Of a stretch of DNA of 54,609 nt, positions 35,338-43,891 are shown in pieces. The number at the start of each line of letters is the position of its first letter. Within the stretch, counting starts at the first letter, position 1. Location of the stretch: assembly GCA_018711815.1 (NCBI GenBank), contig DVHU01000081.1:1-54609 (forward strand), given 5' to 3'. The notes below the pieces were generated by a model, which ran no database searches, was not told where the DNA came from, and saw nothing but the letters and a program-made list of their open reading frames with translations. The stretch comes from Candidatus Egerieimonas intestinavium (GTDB lineage: Bacteria; Bacillota; Clostridia; Lachnospirales; Lachnospiraceae). The position numbers were made by a program, and so were the translations under genes.

Positions 35338-36987
35338 TTACTTCTTCTGAACATATTTCAGACAGTCAAGTGTTACTGCTACCAGGATGATGATACCAGA
35401 GAACACGAACTGCAGGTTTGTGTCGATACCCAGGATGGTAAGGGAGTAGGTAAGGGCGGTGAAAATCATAACGCCCACTACCACGCCGGAAATCTTACCG
35501 ATACCACCGGTAAAGGACACGCCGCCAACCACACAGGCTGCGATGGCGTCTGTCTCCCAGCCCTGTCCATAAGCGGCAGAACCGGAACCAACCATTCTCG
35601 CACACTCCAGCCAGGAGCCAAAGCCGTAGAGAATACCGGCCAGGATGAAGGCTCCGATGGTTACCTTGAATACGGAGATACCGGAAACGGCTGCCGCCTC
35701 CGGGTTGCCGCCCACGGCGTACAGGTTCTTGCCGAAGGTGGTCTTATTCCAGATAAACCATACGATGGCAACTGCTGCCACTGCCCAGAGAATAATGGTC
35801 GGGAAACCATTTACCTTGGGGATAATCATGCTGGGGATCGTCGGCTCGATGGCACCGAAGGACACGCCCTTGGTGGCGTAGGTAACGAGACCAAAGATCA
35901 TCAGCATGTTCGCCATGGTAGAGATGAAGGGATGCATCTTAAACTTGGCGGTGAAGAATCCTGCGATGGAAGTAAAGCAGGTACACAGGATAATACACAT
36001 TACCAGGGCGAAGAGTACCTTCGCGCCGCTGGGCAGCCCGGTAAAGTCAAATACATGGCCGAACACCGCGCCGGTGTTGATTCCCTGGTGCATGATGATG
36101 GTGGCCGTGGTCATACCCATACCAACCATACGTCCGATGGAAAGGTCGGTACCGGTCAGAAGGATCAGTCCCGCAACACCCAGGGCCAGGAACATTCTGG
36201 GAGACGCCTGCTGCAGAATGTTCAGCACGTTGTTGTAGGTCAACAGCGGGGTTCCCTTCACCACCGGAGTGACGATACACAGGGCGATGAACACCAGGAT
36301 GATAGCGATGTACAGTCCGTTCTTCAGCAGGAAGGACCGGCGGTTGAAGGTGTATTTATAGTTCTCCCACTTCTGCGCCTGCTTCTCGCCAAAGCTGAAC
36401 TTTGACATGCGCAGCAGGTCAATCAGATGGTATTTGTGGGTGAAGGCCGCATGGCGTCTGTCCTTGATCTGCTGGAAATCCTTATCCAGCTCCAGCTTAG
36501 CGTCGAACTTGCGGTTCTTGTAAACGTAGTTCTCATCCTTGATTTCCTGATGGTCGGAGAGCTTGGACAGGTTAGCCTGATGCTCTTTTTCCAGCTCGGC
36601 GATCTTCTTCTGATATTTATCCTTGGCGGCTACCTTCTCCTGCTCGCAGCTGGCTGCCACCATCTGATAGTAATCCTTGTCAAAATGCTCCTTCAGGTAA
36701 GCTTCCGCGTCTGCGATCAGCTTGGAAACCTGATCCTTGTTCTGTGCCTCCACAGCCTTGGCCTTTTCCATCTGGCCGCGCAGCTCGGCAATCACCTGAT
36801 CCTTCTCAGCCTTGGTGTAGTTCCGATCCCTTTTAATACCGTCCATGCGGTTCTGAAGGGATACGATTTTATCTGTGCCGTCTACCCGGAGGCTGTCAAT
36901 CTGCTCCTGAATTTTACCGACATAATCGTCAATGGGCTGGCGAAGCTTCAGCTCCTGTTCAGCCGTGAGAATTTTTCCATTAGCCAT
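35338..36987 (-). CDS. mglC: galactose/methyl-galactoside permease MglC with long coiled-coil N-terminus
   Basis: A 549-residue protein. Residues about 220-549 match a whole MglC/RbsC-type permease (ALGVAGLILLTGTDLSIGRMVG, GNPEAAAVSGISVFKVTIGA, AACVVGGVSFTGGIGKISG). Before the first membrane helix (about 222) lie some 215 polar, charged residues with heptad-like helices, for example YQKKIAELEKEHQANLSKL. Standard MglC is about 330-340 residues. GGGAG lies 10 nt before the ATG at 36987; a GTG at 36996 is too close to it. There is no signal or membrane segment in the extension, so it should be cytoplasmic, next to MglA. It is the last gene of mglB-mglA-mglC. Confidence 0.93.
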   Translation of the reverse strand: MANGKILTAEQELKLRQPIDDYVGKIQEQIDSLRVDGTDKIVSLQNRMDGIKRDRNYTKAEKDQVIAELRGQMEKAKAVEAQNKDQVSKLIADAEAYLKEHFDKDYYQMVAASCEQEKVAAKDKYQKKIAELEKEHQANLSKLSDHQEIKDENYVYKNRKFDAKLELDKDFQQIKDRRHAAFTHKYHLIDLLRMSKFSFGEKQAQKWENYKYTFNRRSFLLKNGLYIAIILVFIALCIVTPVVKGTPLLTYNNVLNILQQASPRMFLALGVAGLILLTGTDLSIGRMVGMGMTTATIIMHQGINTGAVFGHVFDFTGLPSGAKVLFALVMCIILCTCFTSIAGFFTAKFKMHPFISTMANMLMIFGLVTYATKGVSFGAIEPTIPSMIIPKVNGFPTIILWAVAAVAIVWFIWNKTTFGKNLYAVGGNPEAAAVSGISVFKVTIGAFILAGILYGFGSWLECARMVGSGSAAYGQGWETDAIAACVVGGVSFTGGIGKISGVVVGVMIFTALTYSLTILGIDTNLQFVFSGIIILVAVTLDCLKYVQKK

Positions 36988-37005
36988 ATCCGTCACACTC
37001 CCTCA

Positions 37006-38514
37006 TTATAAGTATTTTGCACTGAGCCTTAACAGCTCTTCCTGATTTGTTTCCTTGGTATTAACAATTCCAGAAAGATGTCCGTTGGACATAACGCCGA
37101 TGCGGTTAGTGATTCCGAGAATCTCCGGCATCTCAGAGGAAACTACGATGATTGTCTTTCCCTGTTTCGCCATCTGGATAATCAACTCGTAAATCTCGTA
37201 TTTCGCACCCACGTCGATTCCTCTCGTAGGCTCATCCATCATAAATACCTGCGGCTGCCGCTCCAGCCATTTTCCGAAGATCACCTTCTGCTGATTTCCT
37301 CCGGAGAGGCTGGAGATCATGTCCTCCGGTCCCAGACATTTGGTGTGCATCACCTTAATTTCCTTGGCGGTAGCCTTTACCATCTTGGAGTCAGAGAGCG
37401 CCAGTCCCGACTTGTACTGATCCAGGTTGGCAATGGTGGTGTTAAAGGTAAGATCCCCTTTCAGGAACAGTCCGTTGGCCTTACGCTCCTCGGTGATCAT
37501 GGCAAAGCCATGCTCCATAGCCTCCCGGGCGTTGGCAAAGTTCATCAGGCGCTTGTTGAAGTAAACGCGCCCCGCCGCCCTGGTGCGGACACCAAAGATG
37601 GTTTCCAGAAGCTCCGTACGTCCCGCGCCCACCAGGCCATACAGACCGAAGATCTCGCCCTCCCGCACATCAAAAGTGATATCCTGCAGATGGGGCTCAA
37701 ACTTCGTGGACAGGTGCTGAATGGACAGGATCACATCCTTGGGAGTGTTGTCCACCGGCGGGAACCGGTTCTCTAAAGAACGCCCAACCATGGCCGCAAT
37801 CAGCTCGTTCATGTCGGTGTCCTTGGCGTCCTTGGTCATAACCAGATTTCCATCCCGGAGCACAGAAATTTCGTCACAAATTTCAAAAATCTCGTCCATC
37901 TTGTGAGAAATATAGATCAGGGCGATGCCCTGCTCCTTCAGCATTCTCATCATCTCGAAGAGCTTATCTACCTCCTGAACCGTCAGGGAGGAGGTGGGCT
38001 CGTCCAGAACGATTACCTTAGAATTATAAGAAATTGCCTTGGCGATCTCGCACATCTGCCTCTGGGATACAGACATATTCCGCATGGGCTGCGTGAGGTT
38101 GACGGTCATTCCCAGCTTACGGAAAAGCTCGGAGGCTTCCTTCTTCATCCGCCCCTCGTCCACCACGCCCATGGAATTTACCGGATAGCGGCCAAGGAAT
38201 AAATTGTCAATTACATTTCTCTCCAGACACTGATTCAGCTCCTGATGAACCATTGCAATACCGTTCTCAAGAGCGTCCTTAGGTCCGGAAAAGCTTACTT
38301 CTTTCCCATCCAGGAAGATACTTCCCTCGTCTTTTTGATATGTACCGAAAAGACATTTCATCATCGTTGACTTACCGGCGCCATTCTCCCCCATAAGTCC
38401 CATAACCGTTCCCCGCTTCAGGTCCAGGTTAATGTGATCCAAAACCCGGTTCCGGCCGAAGGACTTACTCATTCCGCGTATCGATAAGACAATATTATCT
38501 TTCTTATCTGCCAT
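37006..38514 (-). CDS. mglA: galactose/methyl-galactoside ATP-binding protein MglA
   Basis: A 502-residue double ABC ATPase. The first domain has Walker A GENGAGKST, signature MSVSQRQMCEIAKA and Walker B VIVLDEPTSSL. The second has a degenerate Walker A GLVGAGRTELLE, signature LSGGNQQKVIFGKWL and Walker B VFMMDEPTRGID. This asymmetric two-domain form is typical of MglA/RbsA. It is coded between mglB and mglC. A 14-bp-stem hairpin precedes it in the 87-bp gap and could lower its expression relative to mglB. Confidence 0.95.
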   Translation of the reverse strand: MADKKDNIVLSIRGMSKSFGRNRVLDHINLDLKRGTVMGLMGENGAGKSTMMKCLFGTYQKDEGSIFLDGKEVSFSGPKDALENGIAMVHQELNQCLERNVIDNLFLGRYPVNSMGVVDEGRMKKEASELFRKLGMTVNLTQPMRNMSVSQRQMCEIAKAISYNSKVIVLDEPTSSLTVQEVDKLFEMMRMLKEQGIALIYISHKMDEIFEICDEISVLRDGNLVMTKDAKDTDMNELIAAMVGRSLENRFPPVDNTPKDVILSIQHLSTKFEPHLQDITFDVREGEIFGLYGLVGAGRTELLETIFGVRTRAAGRVYFNKRLMNFANAREAMEHGFAMITEERKANGLFLKGDLTFNTTIANLDQYKSGLALSDSKMVKATAKEIKVMHTKCLGPEDMISSLSGGNQQKVIFGKWLERQPQVFMMDEPTRGIDVGAKYEIYELIIQMAKQGKTIIVVSSEMPEILGITNRIGVMSNGHLSGIVNTKETNQEELLRLSAKYL

Positions 38515-38546
38515 GTTCCTACTCCTGTATCCGTATACTATGATAA

Positions 38547-38578
38547 GCTTTTAGGGAGAATTTCTTCTCCCTAAAAGC
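38547..38578 (-). other. hairpin between mglB and mglA
   Basis: GCTTTTAGGGAGAA and TTCTCCCTAAAAGC pair perfectly around a 4-base loop. No T run follows on the minus strand, so it looks like an mRNA-stabilising or processing hairpin after mglB and not a full terminator. Confidence 0.7.
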
Positions 38579-38601
38579 CTTCCAACCTTAATTCATCAAT
38601 A

Positions 38602-39909
38602 TTACTGACTCAGCAGAGAGGTGTAAGAAGCTGCGTTGTCTGTCTTAACCATGTTGATGGCGAATGCATCATACTGTCCGGGATTTCCGAGACGGTTGGT
38701 GATGTTGGACTCAGTCTGTCCGTCGCCGCCGATGTACTCAACTTCCAGGTTCAGCAAATCATCGTACTTCTGAAGCAGCGGCTGATAAGTGGAGCTCAGG
38801 AAGTTATCTGCTGCGTTGTAGATATCCAGCCATACCTTCTTGGAAGGAGAGGTGCTCTCATCCAGCTGGTTTGCTACGTCTGCATAGATCTCGGTGGAAT
38901 CCATGAAGCTCTCATAGTTCTCAGCGGTAACAGGAACGTTCATTGCGTAGTAGGAACGTTGCTCCTCATTGTAGGTGTACACATCCTCGCTCAGCACATT
39001 GCCGGCCTCGTCTGCGGTGGAGATACCAGTGTTGATATCCACGCCGTCCAGAGCGTTGCGCAGGATACGCAGGGTCAGGTAAGCCTGTACGTCTGCATGC
39101 TGGCTGATGGTTCCGCCGTATCCCTCAGCGATAGCGGCTACAGCGTCGCTGTTGGCATCGTATCCGAAGGTGGGCACTTCATTGTCCTTGGACCAAGCGT
39201 TGAACATGGACATTCCCATACCGTCATTATTGGAAACAACCACGTCGATCTGATCTCCAAAGGAGGAAGCCCAGGTTCCGATTGCATTTCCTGCGGTAGC
39301 AGCATCCCAGGTAGCTCCTGCGGAGTTCTTCATCTCCTGCGAAGCCAGCTCACGAATGGTGTAGGTCTTTCCGCCGATCTCCAGGGTAGCGTCCTGTACT
39401 GCGGAAGCGGAGCCGTCGGTGTTGGTACCGATGGGATCACTGTTGGTCTTTCCATCCTTCTCAACCGCTGTACCCAGAGCGTTGCGGACACCTCTGGTAC
39501 GTGCGATGGAATCGTTATGTCCGATATCGCCGATAGCCAGAACGTAGCCGATTACGCCGTCACCGTTGCGGTCGATCTTGTCGATATTCGCCTCGATGTA
39601 GTCCTTAACCATCTCGCCCTGAGCATCGCCACCCTGAGTAGCGTCGAATCCTACATAATATGTATTCTCATTGAAATTCAGGGCGGTCATGTCCAGCTCA
39701 CCGGTGGTGCTGTTGGAGGGCTGACGGTTGAACCATACCAGCGGCTTGTCCTTGTTAGCCACCTCTCCGGAAGCGCTGTCCCCAGCTGCGTCGCCGCTGT
39801 CTGCTGCTCCCTTGTCTGCACTGTCGTCCTTAGCGTCATCAGAGCCGCATGCGGTCACAGAGAGACCAAGAACTGCTGCCATTGCCAATAAAGCCAACTT
39901 TTTCTTCAT
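38602..39909 (-). CDS. mglB: galactose-binding lipoprotein MglB, circularly permuted
   Basis: A 435-residue lipoprotein (lipobox VTAC, Cys21) with an acidic linker of about 30 residues. Residues 55-340 align with the part of GGBP that normally begins near mature residue 105: PLVWFNRQPS, YYVGFDATQGGDAQGEM, calcium loop DRNGDGVIGYVLAIGDIGHND, NNDGMGMSMFNAW, VPVTAENYESF. Residues 357-435 (KVWLDIYNAADNF, DAFAINMVKTDNAASYTSLL) match the normal first 105 residues. The two segments are thus exchanged. GGGAG lies 8 nt before the ATG. The gene has a candidate -10 box (39966-39971) with no clear -35. It should deliver galactose or glucose to MglAC. Confidence 0.93.
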   Translation of the reverse strand: MKKKLALLAMAAVLGLSVTACGSDDAKDDSADKGAADSGDAAGDSASGEVANKDKPLVWFNRQPSNSTTGELDMTALNFNENTYYVGFDATQGGDAQGEMVKDYIEANIDKIDRNGDGVIGYVLAIGDIGHNDSIARTRGVRNALGTAVEKDGKTNSDPIGTNTDGSASAVQDATLEIGGKTYTIRELASQEMKNSAGATWDAATAGNAIGTWASSFGDQIDVVVSNNDGMGMSMFNAWSKDNEVPTFGYDANSDAVAAIAEGYGGTISQHADVQAYLTLRILRNALDGVDINTGISTADEAGNVLSEDVYTYNEEQRSYYAMNVPVTAENYESFMDSTEIYADVANQLDESTSPSKKVWLDIYNAADNFLSSTYQPLLQKYDDLLNLEVEYIGGDGQTESNITNRLGNPGQYDAFAINMVKTDNAASYTSLLSQ

Positions 39910-40156
39910 AACTTTTTCTCCCTTCCTACGGCGCTTATCCGTCTGCGCCGTCTGTTGATAGGGATACTATAACTGATTTCCTTTCAAAAAACCATAGAAT
40001 ATTTTTTGCTTTTCATTGAAATTATTATGATTTTTAATGGTTATATCTGCCAAAAACACCGAGCTGATTCCCGCCTTTTTTATTATTTTCGACAGTTTTT
40101 TGGGCGAAAGTGCCCCGCTTTCATCGTTTATTTCAGCCAACTTCCCGCTTTTCTTA

Positions 40157-41176
40157 TCATTCCTCCTGCCGGATTCCGCTGCGTATTTCCCAGGGAATCC
40201 AGATATCCTTTCCCTCCGGGGCCAGATCCCCCGGCAGCTTCTCTTCCCGGGCCAAGGCCAGGGATATCTCCAGCAGGCTCCTGCCGTAGAGCTCTCTGTC
40301 TGTGCTGACTGTTCCCAGCATCTCCCCGCTCTCCACCTTTTCCAGCCCTTCCTGCACCCCGTCGATGCCCACCACGCTGACGTCGCCGCGTCCCAGCTTC
40401 TCCAGGGTATCCAGGGCGCCCAGGGCCATGTCGTCGTTGTTGCAGATGAAAAGCTCGATCTGATCCGGGTACTCCTCCAGCCACTGCTCCGTCAGGGCCG
40501 CCGCCTGATCCCTCTCCCAGTCGGCCACACCGCCCGTCACCTGGCTGCAGGGCACTCCCGCCTCCTTTAAGCTTCTGACGGACCACTCTGTCCGTATCAC
40601 CGCGTCCTGATGGCCCCGCTCTCCCTCCAGCATGGCGTAGGACAGAACGCCGTCTCCATTGAGATCCATTTTCTCCCGCTCCTCCTCCCAGGCCCGGGCG
40701 ATAATCTGTCCCTGGAGCCTGGCGGATTCCTGGGCGTCGGAGCCCACGTAGTAAATATTCTCCCAGCGGTACAGATCGTCGTCCACCGGCTCCCGGTTGA
40801 AAAAGACCAGAGGGACATCCGCCTCCATGGCCAGATCCACCATCCGGCTCACATCCGTCCTGTCCACCGCGTTGACGCAGATCACATCGTAACCCAGGGA
40901 GATGAACCGCTCCACCTGGTCGTTCTGCTCCGTCTGGCTATTTCTGGCGGAGACCACATTCAGGGAGATTTCCTGAAAAAACTCCTCCCGAAATATCTTT
41001 TCCATCTCTGTGATGATGGAGTTAATGTAGGTATCGTCATCCCGATATATGGTGACCCCCACCTTAAGCTTCCCCGCGCTCTCCTGCCCGTTAAAGTCTC
41101 TTGCGCTCAGCCACAGACCGCCCCCGCAGATAAGCGCAGTCCCCAGGCAAATCACTCCTGCTCTCTTCCCGTTCAT
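40157..41176 (-). CDS. galactose/glucose-binding protein, sensing cassette 1
   Basis: A 339-residue GGBP-like protein in canonical order: VGVTIYRDDDTYINSI at the start, VPLVFFNREPVDDD, YYVGSDAQESARLQGQI, calcium-loop sequence DLNGDGVLSYAMLEGERGHQD, ICNNDDMALGALDTLEK. The N-terminal hydrophobic segment has a Cys after ALI, a poor lipobox, so it may be membrane-anchored by an uncleaved helix. It ends the first four-gene sensing cassette and lies directly upstream of mglB (247-bp gap). A paralogue is at 29766-30803. Confidence 0.87.
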   Translation of the reverse strand: MNGKRAGVICLGTALICGGGLWLSARDFNGQESAGKLKVGVTIYRDDDTYINSIITEMEKIFREEFFQEISLNVVSARNSQTEQNDQVERFISLGYDVICVNAVDRTDVSRMVDLAMEADVPLVFFNREPVDDDLYRWENIYYVGSDAQESARLQGQIIARAWEEEREKMDLNGDGVLSYAMLEGERGHQDAVIRTEWSVRSLKEAGVPCSQVTGGVADWERDQAAALTEQWLEEYPDQIELFICNNDDMALGALDTLEKLGRGDVSVVGIDGVQEGLEKVESGEMLGTVSTDRELYGRSLLEISLALAREEKLPGDLAPEGKDIWIPWEIRSGIRQEE

Positions 41177-41203
41177 GCTCTTGTCCTTCCCTCTCTCGGC
41201 TCC

Positions 41204-42109
41204 CTAACTGATGGGAAATAAAACCGCCTCATACTGGCCGTACACGTCCTGGGGCCGCACCCGAATGCTCTCCAGCTTCTGCACCGGGCGCCGGGCCTTC
41301 CCGTCGATCATCTGCACCGCGCTCTTTACCGCCAGATACCCCATATCGTACTCGTTGGCCAGAACCAGGGCCTGAATACGCCCCTCTGTCATGGCGTCCA
41401 CAGCCTCGCTGGTATAGCCTACCCCGTAGAGCTGCCGCTCGGCGGCGTCCTCCTGCTGCAGCAGACCGCTCATGGCCTCCACGTCCAGCACCGCCGCCTT
41501 ATCCCCCTGAACCATTCCCGGATCAGCCACCCGCAGGGTCTCTCTCCCCTGAATTTTCAGGACGCTCTCCAGCCCCTCGGCGCACTCCAGGACTCCCTCC
41601 TCATTCCATTTCCGGGAGTAGATGATCACCCGCTCCCCTGGCTGGCTGTCCTCCAGTATGCTCTGTGCCAGAAGCTCCCCCTGATTCCGGTAATCGGCCG
41701 TGATCCGGCAGCTGTTCTGGCCGTAGGCCTGGACGCCGCCCAGGGAAACCACCGGGATATTCCGGCCTGCCCTATCCAGCCAGCCCTCCCGGCCGCCATC
41801 CGCTCCCAGCAGGATCACCGCCTCCGGATTGTCCTCCGCCGTCTGCAGGGCAGCCGCCTCATAGTCGTATCCGGCCTTGGTCTTGTAGACGGTCTCATAG
41901 TAAATATCCACATTTTCCATGCTGGCCGCCTGGTCGATCCCCCTGCGGTAATTGGCCAGGGCGTCGCCGTCCTCCGGCAGAATCACCGCCACGGTGTAGA
42001 TCTCCCGCTGTTCTTCCTTCAAAATCAAATCCGTGGAGGACAGCAGAAAAAGGATCCCCACCAGGATCAGCCCCGCCAGAATCCATATTCTCTCTCTGTG
42101 CTTCTTCAT
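41204..42109 (-). CDS. membrane-anchored sugar-binding protein, sensing cassette 1
   Basis: A 301-residue protein with one N-terminal membrane helix (IWILAGLILVGILFLLSS, about 9-26) and no lipobox. A PBP1-type domain follows (VAVILPEDGDALANYRRGIDQAASMENVDIYY, then AVILLGADGGREGWLDRAGRNIPVVSLGGVQ). It starts 3 bp after the kinase stop. It is a partner in position to the protein at 30822-31790 and probably senses a sugar for the YesM-type kinase, though the two share only moderate similarity as far as I can judge by eye. Confidence 0.75.
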   Translation of the reverse strand: MKKHRERIWILAGLILVGILFLLSSTDLILKEEQREIYTVAVILPEDGDALANYRRGIDQAASMENVDIYYETVYKTKAGYDYEAAALQTAEDNPEAVILLGADGGREGWLDRAGRNIPVVSLGGVQAYGQNSCRITADYRNQGELLAQSILEDSQPGERVIIYSRKWNEEGVLECAEGLESVLKIQGRETLRVADPGMVQGDKAAVLDVEAMSGLLQQEDAAERQLYGVGYTSEAVDAMTEGRIQALVLANEYDMGYLAVKSAVQMIDGKARRPVQKLESIRVRPQDVYGQYEAVLFPIS

Positions 42110-42112
42110 CCG

Positions 42113-43891
42113 TCACCCCTCATATTTCCGGGCCGGCTGCCGGAGCGTAACCACCGTCCCCTCATCCAGTTCCGTGTCAATCTGCAGCCCGTATTCGGGC
42201 CCGAAATACAGGGAAATTCTCTCGTTGACATTCTTCACCCCGATGCCCGAGCCCTTCCGGGAGGGAAGAATCTCTCCCCGGCGCAGGGCCTCAAGCCGGT
42301 CCGGAGGAATCCCCAGGCCGTTGTCCTCCACCTGCAGGATTAAATCCTCCCCCTCCAGATAGGCTCGCACCCAGATTTCCCCGTCCCCGTCGTCCTGGTA
42401 CTGAACGCCGTAGGCGATGGCGTTCTCCACCAGCGGCTGGAGAATCAGCTTCAAAGTAGCCATCTCCTCAGCCGGCTTATCCACCTGAAAATGGTACTGA
42501 AACCGGTTCTTGTGGCGCATTTTCTGTATCGTCAGGTAGCTTTTCACGTGCTCCAGCTCCTCCCGTACAGAAATGATATTTCTTCCTCCCGACAAACCGA
42601 TGCGGAAGAACCGAGCCAGGGCCGTCAGCGCCTGTACCGCCTCCTCTTTCTCCTCGTTCTGCACCATCCAGATGACAATATCCAGAGAGTTGTAGAGAAA
42701 ATGGGGATTGATCTGGGACTGGAGGGTATTCAGCTCATTTTTCCTTTGAATCTCATGCTCCCGCTCCTCCTGCTCCATGAGCCTGTGGATCTCCACGGTC
42801 ATGTTGCGCAGGGATCTGCCCAGATGCCGCAGCTCATAGCAGCCCTTCTCCGGGATCACCGCGTCAAAATTTCCGCTCTCGATCTCCTTTAAGGCCAGCT
42901 CCATGCTGCTGATGGGCTCCGTGGCCTTCTCAGAGATAAAGGCGTTTATCATCCCCATGGCGATGATAAAAAGTAAGGCGATGGCCAGCAGGGAAAGAAA
43001 TCCTTTCAGGGAAAGCAGGGAGATATTCTCCCCCTCGGTGACGCTCACCAGCCGCCATCCGGTATAGCCGATGGTTTTCACCGTCAGCATCCGCTTCTCC
43101 CCCTGAAAGCTGCCTGTGTACACGCCGTCCCGGTACTCCGCCGCCTGCTGGTTGTTCTCCTGATAGAGGCCATCCAGGATCAGCTGATGGTTGGGATGAT
43201 AGACAAGCCCCCCCTGGCTGTCCATCAGATAGATGTAGGAGCCCTTCCCCAGAGACGCCGTGGAGATCATCTGGGCCACAGCCTCATAGGGGATATCCAG
43301 CAGCAGCACCCCGTCCTCCTGCTGTCCTCCCCTGGTGATCTGTACCGCCTGGGTCAGAGAAATCACCCAAGAATAAGAGTGGTTCCGGTGCACGAAGAGC
43401 CTCTGCACGTGGGGCTTGGAAAAGTGCATATTTTCCGGCTTCTCCAAAGCCTTCTGAAACCACTCCTCCCCGGTGACCTCCACCCCCTCCTTCAGGGTGG
43501 CCGCCGGGGTCTGGGCCAGAACTTCACCATCTTTTCCAAAGAGCACAATATTTTCTATATCGTTTTTGTTGCTGTCGTAGAGCAGCCGGAAGCTTTCCTG
43601 AAAGCTCTCCTCCTGGATATCCTTGCCCTTCACCACCGAGTAGCAGAGAGTGTCCGATATTTTCATCATATTTCTCAGGCTGGCGGTGAGCGTGTGGCTC
43701 ACCTGCTCCAGCAAAGCCTGGCTCTGCTCCGCCGACACCGTATCCAGCCTCCCGGTGAACCGGGAATAAAAAGAGGCGCCCATCAGCACCACCCCCGCCA
43801 GGGCTGTGATGCTGAAAGCCAGCCAAATCACGCTGCGCAGCCGCAGCCGCGCATAAAATTTCTGCCACTTGGCAAGTAATGTTTTTCCCAT
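42113..43891 (-). CDS. YesM-type sensor histidine kinase, cassette 1
   Basis: A 592-residue kinase with a helix near residues 18-40, an extracytoplasmic sensor region and a second helix near 295-320 (LLAIALLFIIAMGMINAF). A HAMP-like linker follows, then the phosphoacceptor motif QSQINPHFLYNSLDIV and the HATPase boxes DNGLGIPPD and GSGIGVKNVNERI. It starts immediately after the regulator stop (TAG-ATG). It is similar along its length to the kinase at 31794-33632, for example in the NPHFLYN and RMEYGIQY-type C-terminal boxes. Its ligand is probably a sugar through the adjacent binding protein. Confidence 0.88.
   Translation of the reverse strand: MGKTLLAKWQKFYARLRLRSVIWLAFSITALAGVVLMGASFYSRFTGRLDTVSAEQSQALLEQVSHTLTASLRNMMKISDTLCYSVVKGKDIQEESFQESFRLLYDSNKNDIENIVLFGKDGEVLAQTPAATLKEGVEVTGEEWFQKALEKPENMHFSKPHVQRLFVHRNHSYSWVISLTQAVQITRGGQQEDGVLLLDIPYEAVAQMISTASLGKGSYIYLMDSQGGLVYHPNHQLILDGLYQENNQQAAEYRDGVYTGSFQGEKRMLTVKTIGYTGWRLVSVTEGENISLLSLKGFLSLLAIALLFIIAMGMINAFISEKATEPISSMELALKEIESGNFDAVIPEKGCYELRHLGRSLRNMTVEIHRLMEQEEREHEIQRKNELNTLQSQINPHFLYNSLDIVIWMVQNEEKEEAVQALTALARFFRIGLSGGRNIISVREELEHVKSYLTIQKMRHKNRFQYHFQVDKPAEEMATLKLILQPLVENAIAYGVQYQDDGDGEIWVRAYLEGEDLILQVEDNGLGIPPDRLEALRRGEILPSRKGSGIGVKNVNERISLYFGPEYGLQIDTELDEGTVVTLRQPARKYEG

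Noticed and set aside
38602-39909. Frameshifted or fused pseudogene as explanation of the odd MglB order
   Set aside because: The frame is uninterrupted, the calcium and sugar-side motifs are intact, and both moved segments remain complete.
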